From: Bacteroidales bacterium UBA4772
Lineage (GTDB): Bacteria; Bacteroidota; Bacteroidia; Bacteroidales; VadinHA17
Assembly: GCA_002403305.1 (NCBI GenBank)
Contig: DHHM01000003.1
Location: 1 to 64,000, forward strand
Reading direction: 5' to 3'
DNA length: 64,000 nucleotides
Shown one piece after another: positions 1-8,038 of this stretch. The translations under genes were made by a program, and so were the position numbers. How positions within the stretch are numbered: position 1 is the first letter of the stretch; the number at the start of each line of letters is the position of its first letter. The notes beneath the pieces were generated by a model, which worked only from the letters and a program-made list of their open reading frames with translations, was not told the DNA's origin and did no database searches.

Positions 1-25
1 GGGGGCTTCACAAGTCAAAAGCCTT

Positions 26-61
26 ATCACGCCGATGGCGTGATGACGGACTTTTTGTTTT
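26..61 (+). terminator. hairpin plus T run at the left edge
   Basis: The arms atcacgcc (26-33) and ggcgtgat (37-44) pair perfectly around a 3-base loop. A T-rich run begins seven bases later (52-61). It fits a terminator for a plus-strand transcript entering from the left, although the gap before the T run is longer than ideal. Confidence 0.45.
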
Positions 62-100
62 CCATCCCTCCGATTCGCAAGCGATCCTCGGGCTGTCAAC

Positions 101-129
101 AAAAAAACCCTGGTGCATTCGCACCAAGG
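101..129 (-). terminator. Rho-independent terminator of the initiator tRNA
   Basis: Read on the minus strand, a GC-rich stem of about 9 bp (ccttggtgc with gcaccaggg, loop gaat) is followed directly by seven T residues. It lies 12 bases after the tRNA 3' end. Confidence 0.8.
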
Positions 130-140
130 CTTTTGACTTG

Positions 141-212
141 TAGCGGAGGGAGGATTCGAACCTCCGACCTTTGGGTTATGAGCCCAACGAGCTGCCACTG
201 CTCCACCCCGCA
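141..212 (-). tRNA. initiator tRNA-fMet (CAU)
   Basis: The minus strand folds as a cloverleaf: D stem GAGC/GCTC, anticodon stem TTGGG/CCCAA with loop CTCATAA (anticodon CAU), T stem GGAGG/CCTCC with loop TTCGAAT. Two initiator hallmarks are visible: three consecutive G:C pairs next to the anticodon loop, and an unpaired first position of the acceptor stem (T1 against T72), while positions 2-7 pair (one G-T). The CCA end is not encoded; the genomic bases after A73 are CAA. These points separate it from elongator Met and Ile-CAU tRNAs. A terminator follows at once, so it is probably transcribed alone or as the last gene of its unit. Confidence 0.93.
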
Positions 213-304
213 ATATCGGATACAAATATACAACTATTTTATTTAATACCAAAAAGTTATTTGAGCAGGTAGGTTGAGCCAACCTCTGAACTGATAATTA
301 CCTC

Positions 305-334
305 TTTGACCTCGAAAATTTGAAATTAGATTTG
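305..334 (+). promoter_or_regulatory. Bacteroidota-type promoter for the aldo/keto reductase gene
   Basis: TTTG (305-308) is followed after 18 bases by TAGATTTG (327-334), matching the Bacteroidota consensus TTTG/TAnnTTTG. It would give a leader of about 110 bases before the start at 453. Confidence 0.5.
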
Positions 335-452
335 CATCTTTACATAAATTCACGAAACTATGAGACCTACATGAGCAGCAACTCGCAATAGGCATGATTG
401 TTATTTTCATGTAAGTTCCATTCGACCAATGAAATAATAATAAAACAATCGA

Positions 453-1412
453 ATGAAATACAAAAAACCGGGGACCAATGGTCCTGTCATATCAACCGTC
501 GGATTCGGAACATGGGGTATCAGCGGACGCGACTGGGGTGATACTGACGACGATAAGTCACGCAAGGCCATTCATGCCGCACTCGATGCCGGGGTGACAT
601 TCATCGACACAGCCGATGTCTACGGCTTCGGCCACTCCGAGGAACTGATAAGGGAGGTGCTCGACCAGAGACCTGACAAAGAGAAGATCATTATCGCCAC
701 CAAGGCGGGAAACAACTTCTATCCCTTCCGCGGACAGGAGCATAGAATCACTCCGGCAAACAGCGATTACTCGGTCAAACACCTGGAATTTGCCGCTGAA
801 CAGAGCATAAAACGCCTCAACGTAGAGGCTCTCGATATACTCCAGCTGCACAGTCCCGACCTTGAAATCCTCGAACGCGACGAGCCGTGGCTTGCCCTCG
901 AACGACTGAAGAAAGCGGGTAAGATAAAACACGCGGGCTGGAGCGTGCAGTCGTTCATGGAGACCGAGCAGGCACACATCCTCGAAAGACACCATGAGCT
1001 ACTCGATGTCATCCAGGTAAGGTATAACCTGCTCGAACGCAAGGCCGAGGAGGTGCTCCTCCCGATGGCCCTCAAATATGGCACCGGCGTGATAGTGCGC
1101 ATACCTCTCCTCTTCGGTTTCCTCTCCGGGAAGTTCAGCAGCAAATCCACCTTCGGCGACAATGACCACCGCAGGTTTAACCTCTCGCCGGAGAAGCTGG
1201 CTGATTACCTTAGGTCCCTCGAAGGATATCAGCCTCTGTTCAACAAATATGCCCCATATACCATGGCACAGCTGAGCCTCAGGTTCTGTATCTCTCACCC
1301 GGCATGCCATACCGTCATACCGGGAGGCAAGAACCCTGAACAGGTGCAGGAGAATGTCGTGGCGTCAGATCTCGATTTCATTCCTTTTGAAGAGTTCAGC
1401 ATGCAACATTGA
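453..1412 (+). CDS. aldo/keto reductase
   Basis: This 319-residue protein is a cytoplasmic NAD(P)H-dependent oxidoreductase of the aldo/keto reductase (TIM-barrel) superfamily, which reduces carbonyl groups of aldehydes, ketones or sugars. The catalytic tetrad is readable: Asp52 (FIDTADVYG), Tyr57, Lys84 (IATKAG) and His133 (LQLHSPD). The cofactor-end motif IPGGKNPEQVQEN lies near the C terminus. Length is normal for the family. The ATG at 453 gives a family-like N terminus (MKYKKPGTNGPVISTVGFGTW). It is separated from the next gene by about 70 bases and has a candidate promoter at 305-334. The substrate cannot be told from sequence. Confidence 0.9.
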   Translation: MKYKKPGTNGPVISTVGFGTWGISGRDWGDTDDDKSRKAIHAALDAGVTFIDTADVYGFGHSEELIREVLDQRPDKEKIIIATKAGNNFYPFRGQEHRITPANSDYSVKHLEFAAEQSIKRLNVEALDILQLHSPDLEILERDEPWLALERLKKAGKIKHAGWSVQSFMETEQAHILERHHELLDVIQVRYNLLERKAEEVLLPMALKYGTGVIVRIPLLFGFLSGKFSSKSTFGDNDHRRFNLSPEKLADYLRSLEGYQPLFNKYAPYTMAQLSLRFCISHPACHTVIPGGKNPEQVQENVVASDLDFIPFEEFSMQH

Positions 1413-1485
1413 TATTAAATCTTCTTAAATTTAGCACAGCAAACGATCAATCTGAACAGTCTGGTTGTTACTAAAATAAAAAGCC

Positions 1486-1872
1486 ATGCCAAGAGTATTC
1501 AAAGCCATTGAGATAGAGAAGGAGGAGAAGGAGGTGATGCGCGACTATCTTGACCGTCACATGCCTCATGTCATCTGTCCTGACAACGTAAAACGAGGAG
1601 AAAAATTCACGGTCAAGGTGCGCCTCGGAGATGAGTACCCCCATCCTGATGAGGACGATCACTACATAAGTCTAATCCAGCTCTGGAACCGTGAGACCCT
1701 GCTGGCAGAGACACGCTACTCGGCCGGTGTCAACGGTCACCTGCCGAATCATTTCGAGGTCGATTACTACATTGTTGCTCCGGAGGTCTCCATGAACCTC
1801 AGCGCCATGGCCGTATGTACCAAACACGGGCTATGGCAGAGTGAGGATAAACCAGTGAAGGTGACCGACTGA
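1486..1872 (+). CDS. superoxide reductase (desulfoferrodoxin/neelaredoxin family)
   Basis: The 128-residue protein is a one-iron superoxide reductase of the neelaredoxin type, reducing superoxide to hydrogen peroxide without making oxygen, as is common in anaerobes. All five ligands of the Fe(His)4Cys site can be placed: His25, His53 and His59 (spacing of six as in known enzymes), Cys111 and His114 (CTKHG). There is no N-terminal rubredoxin-like Cys4 desulforedoxin domain, so it is a 1Fe enzyme. The usual Glu-Lys before the first His ligand is Asp23-Arg24 here, so the catalytic lysine is conservatively replaced. It stands alone between the reductase and the PH-domain gene and is probably soluble and cytoplasmic. 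Confidence 0.88.
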   Translation: MPRVFKAIEIEKEEKEVMRDYLDRHMPHVICPDNVKRGEKFTVKVRLGDEYPHPDEDDHYISLIQLWNRETLLAETRYSAGVNGHLPNHFEVDYYIVAPEVSMNLSAMAVCTKHGLWQSEDKPVKVTD

Positions 1873-1993
1873 TCTGCGCCTGAAAAGCAGACGAACCCTC
1901 CACCGCGGTCATTTCAGCTGATTTTTTGACAATTAACTTATCCCCAATACAAATCAGACCATTGCAAAAAGCACTTAATATCCGAATAAAATA

Positions 1994-2362
1994 ATGGGAA
2001 GCTATATCGACGGCCATCTCATCAAGGATGAGAACGTGGTCTATGAAACCAAATACCATTGGGTGATTTTCTTTTCACTGAAATCGATTTTTACCCTGAC
2101 AATCTACGCCTGGATGAAGCGGTGGCTCTCCGAGTTCGTCATAACAAACCGCCGTATAGTTATCAAGGAGGGATTCATTGCCCGCCGTACATTTGAGATG
2201 AATCTCTCGAAGATCGAAACGGTGAATGTCGACCAGACAGTCATGGGCCGGATACTCAACTTCGGATCCATAACCATCATAGGCACCGGCGGAACCACGG
2301 AGACGTTCCATAACATAGCCCGCCCGCTGGTCTTCAGGCAGAGGTTCCAGGAACTCTGCTAG
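1994..2362 (+). CDS. bacterial PH-domain (bPH2/DUF304, YdbS-like) membrane protein
   Basis: The 122-residue protein has an N-terminal hydrophobic stretch (about residues 23-41) followed by the bPH2 signature: EFVITNRRIVIKEG, then a segment ending in LSKIETVNVDQTVMGRIL and the glycine-rich strand FGSITIIGTGG. Members of this family are membrane-anchored PH-like domains of poorly known role. Here the hydrophobic region is short and seems to span only once, where relatives usually have two helices before the domain. The start ATG at 1994 is the first in frame. No clear operon partner; about 120 bases separate it from the upstream stop. Confidence 0.75.
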   Translation: MGSYIDGHLIKDENVVYETKYHWVIFFSLKSIFTLTIYAWMKRWLSEFVITNRRIVIKEGFIARRTFEMNLSKIETVNVDQTVMGRILNFGSITIIGTGGTTETFHNIARPLVFRQRFQELC

Positions 2363-2370
2363 CAGAGTCG

Positions 2371-2419
2371 AAAGTCCCTAAAGTCTTTAAAGTCCATAAA
2401 GTCGAAAGTCAGTAAAGTC
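2371..2419. repeat. short tandem-like array of aaagtc units
   Basis: Six copies of aaagtc occur with spacings of 9, 9, 9, 7 and 9 bases, just after the PH-domain gene. A weaker version (caaagtcgaaagtc) sits near 21595. Such low-complexity hexamer or heptamer runs are seen in intergenic DNA of this window only; no function is evident. Confidence 0.7.
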
Positions 2420-2502
2420 AGAGGCGTGAAGGTCAATAGATTTCTGTTTTGATTGGAGCTAACAGGCAAGTATCAGGATTTTTTCTTTTATCTTTCATCC
2501 TA

Positions 2503-5124
2503 ATGAAAAGAAAACTGAAACTCTACCTGCTGCCGGCATATTTACTCAGAGTGGCATTCCCGGTGCTGGTCATCCTGGCCCTTTCGTCCTGCGGCCGCGT
2601 TGACAGAACGGAGTACACTGCCCCCGGTGTCTCGAAGCTACTGGCCACCTACAGGTATGAGACATTGAAAGAGGTCAGGTACAATCTGACATTCAGGATT
2701 GATACGGGCAGAAGCAGTCCCGTGGAGGGAACCGCTGTGATTGAGTTCGGGCGCACTTCTGGCCGCGAGCCACTGGTGATCGATTTCAATGTTCCCGCAG
2801 ATCACCTCAGGACAGTTTCTGTTAACGGCAGACAGGCAGAGACCGGGCTGACCAACGGTCATATTGTGATTGACCGGAGTCTTCTCTCAAAAAGTTACAA
2901 CCGCGTGGAGGTCGGCTTCCGCGCCGGGGATCTCTCGCTGAACAGGAACGATGAATACCTCTATACGCTATTCGTTCCTGACAGGGCCTCAACCGCCTTC
3001 CCCTGCTTTGACCAGCCTGACATCAAGGGCCGGTTCACACTTGCACTGGATATCCCGGAATCATACCGTGCCATGTCAAACAATCCCGTTGTCTCAGCTG
3101 ACACCGCATCGGGCAGGGTCACCCTTCGCTTCAGCGAGACAAAACCCATCAGCACATATCTCTTCGCCTTCGCCGCAGGCAGGTTTGAACTAATTGAGAA
3201 AGAGATTGATGGCCTTAAGATGGAGATGCTTCACCGCGAAACCCGGCCAGGTTATGTTGAGAATAATGCTGAGGAGATATTCCGCCTTCATTACAGCGCC
3301 CTGAGGTGGCTCGGGGAGTACACCCAGATATCCTACCCTTTTGACAAGTTTGGCTTTGTGCTTTTGCCGCCGTTCCAGTACAGCGGGATGGAACACCCGG
3401 GGTCAATTTTTTACAGGGCCTCCTCTCTCCTCCTTGAGGCTTCTCCCACACTGAACGAGCAGCTGTCGCGGGCCTCGCTGATTGCCCATGAGACCTCGCA
3501 CATATGGTTCGGCGACCTGGTAACCATGAAATGGTTCGATGATGTATGGCTCAAGGAGGTCTTTGCCGGGTACATGTCAGACAAGATAGTCACACCTGAC
3601 TTCCCCTCCGTCAACCACGAGCTCCGTTTCCTGCTATCGCGCTACCCTGCCGCCTACGCCGTTGACCGCACCCGTGGCACCAACCCTGTGATACAGGAAC
3701 TGGGCAACATGAAGAATGCGGGCTCACTCTACGGTGGCATCATATACAACAAGGCGCCAATAGTCATGCGGCAGCTCGAGCAGCTTGCAGGCGAGGAGGA
3801 GCTGCGTGAGGCACTGCAGATATACCTTAAGGAATACTCCTTTGGCAATGCCCGGTGGGATGACCTTATCGCCATCATTGAAAAGGTGACCCGCAAGCCC
3901 CTGGAAGAGTGGAGCAGGATGTGGGTCCGGGAGGCAGGCATGCCGTTGATCACTCCCGTGGTGACCGGCAAGGAGGAAAACACGGATGAGGGCTACAGGA
4001 TCTCCTTCCGTGAAGATGACCCGGCAGGAGTGCTGAGACACTGGCCCCAGACACTGCAGACGATGGTCATCACGGCGTTGGATACCGTCACCGGGGAGGT
4101 CACCCCGGCAGATAAACGTTCGTTCCTGACTGCTTCCGGAGAACCCCTATGCATCATCCCCGACATCTCGGGAAGAGCCTATGGCACCTTCCTCTTTGAC
4201 AGCATCACAGCCTCATACCTCCCTGAACATATAAATGATTTTCAGGATCCCCTGCTGCGGGGGATACTCTGGATCAACATGCACGAGAACCTTCTCAACG
4301 GAACCGTCAGCCCCACTGTATATTACAATGCCCTCTTCTCTGCACTGCAGACGGAGGAGGAGTTGCAACTGCGCAACTATCTCGCCGGCAGACTGGGATA
4401 TGTATACTGGCATCATCTCTCTGATAGTGCCCGTACCGCCAATGCACCTGATGCAGAGGCAATGATATGGCATAAGCTCATCACCGCGGAGACGGCATCG
4501 GAGAAACGACAGTGGTTCGTGCTGTTTCGCAATGTGGCTGTCACTGAAAGGGGACTGGCACACCTCAGAGATTTGTGGAAGAGTGGCGAACTGCCCGGCG
4601 GTAAAGTGGCAAACAGGCCGGGATCCGGCCCCGTCAGTCTTGGCGAAGATGAACAGTCCGGACTGGCACTGACGCTGGCACTCAGGAATCACCCCGATGC
4701 AACAGCCATCATATCTGCCCAGCGTGATCGTATCACCACAGACGACAGGCTGCAGAGGTTTGACTTCGTACTCCCCTCTGTATCTCCTGACCCGGCTGTC
4801 CGTGATGAATTCTTCAACAGCCTCCGCGATCCGGCCAACCGGGAGCATGAACCGTGGGTGCTGGAGGCGCTGGGATACCTTCATCACCCATCGGTGGCGC
4901 ACAGGTCAGAACACTACATCCTGCCATCACTGGAGCTTCTGGAAGAGATAAAGAGCACCGGTGACATATTCTTCCCGGGAGGCTGGATAACCGCAACCCT
5001 CGCCGGCCACCATTCGGCTGAAGCCCGTGAGACCGTTGAGAAGTTCCTGGAAGAGCGGCCTGACTACCCCGCTGACCTTAGGCTGAAGATCCTGCAGGCC
5101 GCGGATCATCTGTTCAGGCAGTAG
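2503..5124 (+). CDS. M1-family zinc aminopeptidase lipoprotein
   Basis: The 873-residue product is a gluzincin aminopeptidase of the M1 family (aminopeptidase N-like) that removes N-terminal residues from peptides. The zinc site is HETSH at residues 329-333 with the third ligand Glu352 eighteen residues later (HExxH-x18-E), and the exopeptidase motif reads SGMEHPG in place of GAMEN. The N terminus has a signal sequence ending in LALSSC, a lipobox, so it should be a lipoprotein facing the periplasm or the cell surface. I chose the ATG at 2503 because the longer frame from the TTG at 2449 adds 18 residues that do not fit a signal peptide. The C-terminal third is helical, as in ERAP1-like C-terminal domains. 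A hairpin at 5135-5165 follows. Confidence 0.9.
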   Translation: MKRKLKLYLLPAYLLRVAFPVLVILALSSCGRVDRTEYTAPGVSKLLATYRYETLKEVRYNLTFRIDTGRSSPVEGTAVIEFGRTSGREPLVIDFNVPADHLRTVSVNGRQAETGLTNGHIVIDRSLLSKSYNRVEVGFRAGDLSLNRNDEYLYTLFVPDRASTAFPCFDQPDIKGRFTLALDIPESYRAMSNNPVVSADTASGRVTLRFSETKPISTYLFAFAAGRFELIEKEIDGLKMEMLHRETRPGYVENNAEEIFRLHYSALRWLGEYTQISYPFDKFGFVLLPPFQYSGMEHPGSIFYRASSLLLEASPTLNEQLSRASLIAHETSHIWFGDLVTMKWFDDVWLKEVFAGYMSDKIVTPDFPSVNHELRFLLSRYPAAYAVDRTRGTNPVIQELGNMKNAGSLYGGIIYNKAPIVMRQLEQLAGEEELREALQIYLKEYSFGNARWDDLIAIIEKVTRKPLEEWSRMWVREAGMPLITPVVTGKEENTDEGYRISFREDDPAGVLRHWPQTLQTMVITALDTVTGEVTPADKRSFLTASGEPLCIIPDISGRAYGTFLFDSITASYLPEHINDFQDPLLRGILWINMHENLLNGTVSPTVYYNALFSALQTEEELQLRNYLAGRLGYVYWHHLSDSARTANAPDAEAMIWHKLITAETASEKRQWFVLFRNVAVTERGLAHLRDLWKSGELPGGKVANRPGSGPVSLGEDEQSGLALTLALRNHPDATAIISAQRDRITTDDRLQRFDFVLPSVSPDPAVRDEFFNSLRDPANREHEPWVLEALGYLHHPSVAHRSEHYILPSLELLEEIKSTGDIFFPGGWITATLAGHHSAEARETVEKFLEERPDYPADLRLKILQAADHLFRQ

Positions 5125-5134
5125 AGGGCCGAGC

Positions 5135-5165
5135 GTTAAAAAATGACCCGGTGGGTCATTTTAAC
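5135..5165 (+). terminator. hairpin after the M1 peptidase gene
   Basis: The arms aaaatgaccc and gggtcatttt pair perfectly around the loop ggt, flanked by a further gtta/taac pair. Only four T residues follow in the stem itself, so termination is plausible in either direction but not certain. Confidence 0.5.
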
Positions 5166-5170
5166 GAAGG

Positions 5171-5316
5171 AGCCAGATTGCAGGGATGGCAGCAGGCTGT
5201 AGTGGACCACCTTCGCCACATCCTACGTTAAAACTACGGACTTCGTCAGTCGGAGGCGGATGCCGAAGAGGGCTTCTGTGGCTGGAAACAGCCAGATTGC
5301 AGGGATGGCAGCAGGC
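5171..5316. repeat. 27-bp exact direct repeat in the intergenic region
   Basis: The 27 bases at 5171-5197 (beginning agccagattgcagggatgg) recur exactly at 5290-5316. The copies are 119 bases apart and lie outside any gene. No terminal inverted repeats or open frame support a mobile element. Confidence 0.75.
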
Positions 5317-5344
5317 AATAGTAGAATAATTTTCTATTTTTATA

Positions 5345-5378
5345 ATCGAAAATCGCACATCGAAAATTTAAAATCGAA
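5345..5378. repeat. A-rich run of aatcg units
   Basis: The run taatcgaaaatcgcacatcg continues with further aaaat and aatcg units and abuts the start of the Pmp3 gene. A similar run lies at 34313-34353. It may act as an AT-rich leader or promoter spacer; no function is shown. Confidence 0.5.
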
Positions 5379-5531
5379 ATGGGTATTTTGAGAGTTCTCG
5401 TCTGCATCTTCTTCCCTCCCCTGGCAGTCCTTGACAATGGCTGCGGCTCTGTACTGATCGTCTTCCTCCTTACACTTTGCGGATGGGTGCCGGGAGTCAT
5501 CGGGGCTCTGGTCATTAATAATAGAAGGTAA
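5379..5531 (+). CDS. YqaE/Pmp3-family small membrane protein
   Basis: This 50-residue protein starts MGILRVLVCIFFPPLAV and ends with a second hydrophobic helix containing LLTLCGWVPGVIGAL, which is the full signature of the YqaE/Pmp3 (UPF0057) family: two transmembrane helices with an FxPPxAV motif in the first and GWxPGxIxA in the second. The family is linked to membrane potential and stress tolerance in yeast and plants and is of unclear role in bacteria. The gene sits alone between the M1 peptidase and the convergent formyltransferase gene. It is easy to miss because of its size. Confidence 0.87.
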   Translation: MGILRVLVCIFFPPLAVLDNGCGSVLIVFLLTLCGWVPGVIGALVINNRR

Positions 5532-5571
5532 TCCTGGCCGCCCGTGTGATCTGCATAATGCTTTGATGAGC

Positions 5572-6396
5572 TTATGCCGGATCCTGTCCGGAGGGTATCA
5601 TCAATATCCTTTTAAGTTTGTACTTATACTTTAACGTATTGACATCACCATGTGCCTTAAAATTGTTTTTCCTTAGCTCCCGGTATTTCGACCAGTTCAC
5701 CGAGGAGAAATAAAATGACTTAACTTCTGACTCGACAATCGGGTACGATGATTGAACAATCCTAATCGCCTCGGGCAACAACTCAGCCCCCTGGATGGCT
5801 GTCTGGTATACCGCTTCAACATAATCGAAATGTTCAGGCAGCCCGGTTTTTCTCTGAATAATTACGATCCCGGTATCAAGGTTTTTGTCAATAAAATGAA
5901 TGGTAGCCCCTATATATTCATACAGACCGTAATACATGGCCCAGAACGTAGAAGAAATGCCACGGATCTCCGGGGCAATCCCATGATGAATGTTCAGCGT
6001 TCCCAGTGGAGGTATGGAAAAAATATTTGCTTTCAATATTCCCGCACCACATTGAAATAGCAGATCGGGTTTGAGGTCCCAGATAATATTTTCTGTTTCC
6101 GCACCGTTAACGCTCTTCACAAATATCCTTCTGATGTGTTTATCAAACTCGCGGGGAATATGTCTGCCAATCTTCTTCTCCCCCAGCCTGCGGGCTGAAT
6201 ACCAACCGGGATTTTGAAGAAGAAGAGTGAGAATGATTTCCTTGATCAGATTCCTGAGCTTACCGATAACAAAACTGTACCTGTTGTCAAAAAGCACATA
6301 TGTGAACTCACAATCAGGGCAGGCATTAATCAGCCTGAAAATATTCAGCCTGTTTACGTTCCCGGGAAAACGACTCGAAAAAAGTACAATCTTCAT
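5572..6396 (-). CDS. formyltransferase-family protein
   Basis: The 274-residue protein has the formyltransferase fold core seen in methionyl-tRNA and sugar-nucleotide formyltransferases. The catalytic pattern is present: Asn135-Ile-His137 in LNIHHG, the loop PEIRG, and Asp174 in DTG after the strand GATIHFID. The C-terminal tRNA-binding domain of Fmt is absent and the C terminus is basic, so it is more likely a formyltransferase acting on a sugar or other amine in surface-polysaccharide synthesis. It is one base downstream of the deacetylase gene on the same strand, implying co-transcription and a joint role in glycan modification. The substrate is inferred, not seen. Confidence 0.78.
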   Translation of the reverse strand: MKIVLFSSRFPGNVNRLNIFRLINACPDCEFTYVLFDNRYSFVIGKLRNLIKEIILTLLLQNPGWYSARRLGEKKIGRHIPREFDKHIRRIFVKSVNGAETENIIWDLKPDLLFQCGAGILKANIFSIPPLGTLNIHHGIAPEIRGISSTFWAMYYGLYEYIGATIHFIDKNLDTGIVIIQRKTGLPEHFDYVEAVYQTAIQGAELLPEAIRIVQSSYPIVESEVKSFYFSSVNWSKYRELRKNNFKAHGDVNTLKYKYKLKRILMIPSGQDPA

Positions 6397-6397
6397 C

Positions 6398-7408
6398 TCA
6401 GAAACCGTGATTAATGAACGCCTTGTTCAGAGTAAAGGCTATTGTTTCAAATGTAGTCGTGGCTGATACACCCCAACGGTTGAGAATATACTTATCATTT
6501 TTATCGCTTGCGCACCGGTAGTCTACTGCCAGAAGGCCTTTATAGCCGGATTCATATGCAATTTTCTTAATGTTCTCATTATAAGAGCCATCCGGAAATG
6601 AAAGGTATTCCATTTCCCTTTGTGTAATCTCTGATAAGATGCTCCGTGAGAGTTCCATCTCGTTTCTTGCCTCCTCTTCTGAAATATTGGCCAGATTATA
6701 GTGAAGATGTCCATGTGAGCCAATTGTTACCAGTTCGGACTCTGACAGTTTCCTGATTTGTTCTCTGTTCATCAGTTTCCAGTATTCAGCAGGCAAATCG
6801 CGTATCTTCGTCCCCATACCGGGCTTTGACAGCAATCCGTTCAGTATCTCATCCCTTTCAATGTACATCAGTCCTTTAACGAACTCGAATATGCTGAGAT
6901 TGCTTTCAGGGTCTGTCATATCAAACTTCCCGCGTTTAACAAACTTCCGGCCTTTTAACTCAAGGGATTCTCCTTCGATAAAGTAGCGAACAAACGCAAG
7001 GATATCAGACCACATCATGTACTTGTCATCCCGGGCACAGATTCCGGACACAAAAAAGGTGGTTGGGATTCTGTATTTTTCGATTATGGGCAGCGCGACC
7101 AATAGATTATTCAGATATCCGTCATCAAATGAAACAGTAAGGGTTTTCCTTTCAGGTCTCAGACCCTGCCTCTTTAGTTCGAAAGCTTCATCCAGGGATA
7201 TTATGTCGAAATTCTTTCTGGTATACCTCATGTGCTGATCGAACTGCTCCCTGGTAATATGTCTTGGAAAAATCATGGTGGAGTCTTTCTCCACCACACC
7301 GTGATAAAAGATATTGAGAAGCTTCCTGCGCGTGGCCAGGTGATATACCTTCTCAGCCTGCAATTGCACCAGGGCAGGAAACAGATATTTTTTAATTAAT
7401 CCTCTCAT
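6398..7408 (-). CDS. polysaccharide deacetylase (NodB/CE4 family)
   Basis: The 336-residue protein carries the NodB homology motifs: SFDDGY at residues 93-98 with the catalytic and metal-binding Asp pair, a HxxxH metal motif in TIGSHGHLHYNL, and LSFPDGSYN as the third motif. Family members remove acetyl groups from N-acetylated sugars, or act on other carbohydrate amides. The N terminus has no cleavable signal that I can see, only a weakly hydrophobic start. It lies one base upstream of the formyltransferase gene. The pair resembles deacetylation followed by re-acylation of an amino sugar, which is inference. Base composition is lower in GC than the suf genes nearby. Confidence 0.85.
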   Translation of the reverse strand: MRGLIKKYLFPALVQLQAEKVYHLATRRKLLNIFYHGVVEKDSTMIFPRHITREQFDQHMRYTRKNFDIISLDEAFELKRQGLRPERKTLTVSFDDGYLNNLLVALPIIEKYRIPTTFFVSGICARDDKYMMWSDILAFVRYFIEGESLELKGRKFVKRGKFDMTDPESNLSIFEFVKGLMYIERDEILNGLLSKPGMGTKIRDLPAEYWKLMNREQIRKLSESELVTIGSHGHLHYNLANISEEEARNEMELSRSILSEITQREMEYLSFPDGSYNENIKKIAYESGYKGLLAVDYRCASDKNDKYILNRWGVSATTTFETIAFTLNKAFINHGF

Positions 7409-8038
7409 TCTGAACTCACATCCGGAGTATCCAACTGCATATAATGGATGTAATATTTCTAATTATCTGACAGCAAATGTAACGTTAAACAGGTAAATTA
7501 TAGTCATCCGGATTAGTAGATTACCAACCATACAGTTATACATTCAAGAAAAGTTATGCAACTTTTTTTCTGTAAAATCATAAAGGCACGGTTAATTCTT
7601 TTCTCTTCATAGGGGGCAGTTCCTGATTCACCCGCTCCACCATATTGGTGGTTCGAATACGCTTGTGATGTGCAGGAGGAGCAACGTTTGTCGCATCCTG
7701 ACCCGGGTACCTTAATGGTTTTTGTTTTCGATGCCGCAGTGATTGAAACTGTGCCATGGAGTACTGTAGTGCATGACTATCTTGTGCTTAAACGCTATGA
7801 ATTTAAGTCTCCGGGATCTGCAAAAAATGAACTGGATTGTGACATACCCATAATCCTGAACTGATGAGCCCCATGCCTGCATATTGTACAGATACTAGTT
7901 CGAAGATGGATATGCGCTTCGCTCCGGAACGGATTTTTTCCGATCTTAACATAGTGATAAAGCAAATCCGGTCGTATATGAAACTGATAATGAATCATTA
8001 TTTTGGTCTGAACGTTTAACCTGAAAATACTCAATGCC
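7409..8038. other. intergenic region between divergent genes, no gene seen
   Basis: This 630-base stretch separates the minus-strand deacetylase gene from the plus-strand lipoprotein gene at 8039. It is AT-rich near the deacetylase start. A 64-codon frame at 7670-7864 has no recognisable family and an unconvincing composition, so I do not call it. A small hairpin (accatattggt, about 7640-7650) is the only structure I noticed. Confidence 0.5.

Larger units (their letters stand above)
10..141. repeat. 16-bp inverted repeat formed by two converging RNA trailers
   Basis: Bases 10-25 (acaagtcaaaagcctt) are the exact reverse complement of bases 126-141. The right arm is the discriminator base plus the 3' trailer of the initiator tRNA. 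On each strand the arm is followed by a hairpin and a T run, so the left arm looks like the trailer of a second RNA gene that enters from beyond the left edge on the plus strand. Only nine bases of that gene would be visible, so its identity is open. Confidence 0.6.

Noticed and set aside
40..246. A 68-codon frame over the tRNA region
   Set aside because: It overlaps the initiator tRNA and its terminator and has no family-like content.
5171..5316. The 27-bp repeats as the ends of an insertion sequence
   Set aside because: They are direct, not inverted, and the 92 bases between them cannot encode a transposase.
7670..7864. A 64-codon frame in the intergenic region before the propeller gene
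   Set aside because: No recognisable motif, an odd composition and no clear promoter or coupling; likely chance.
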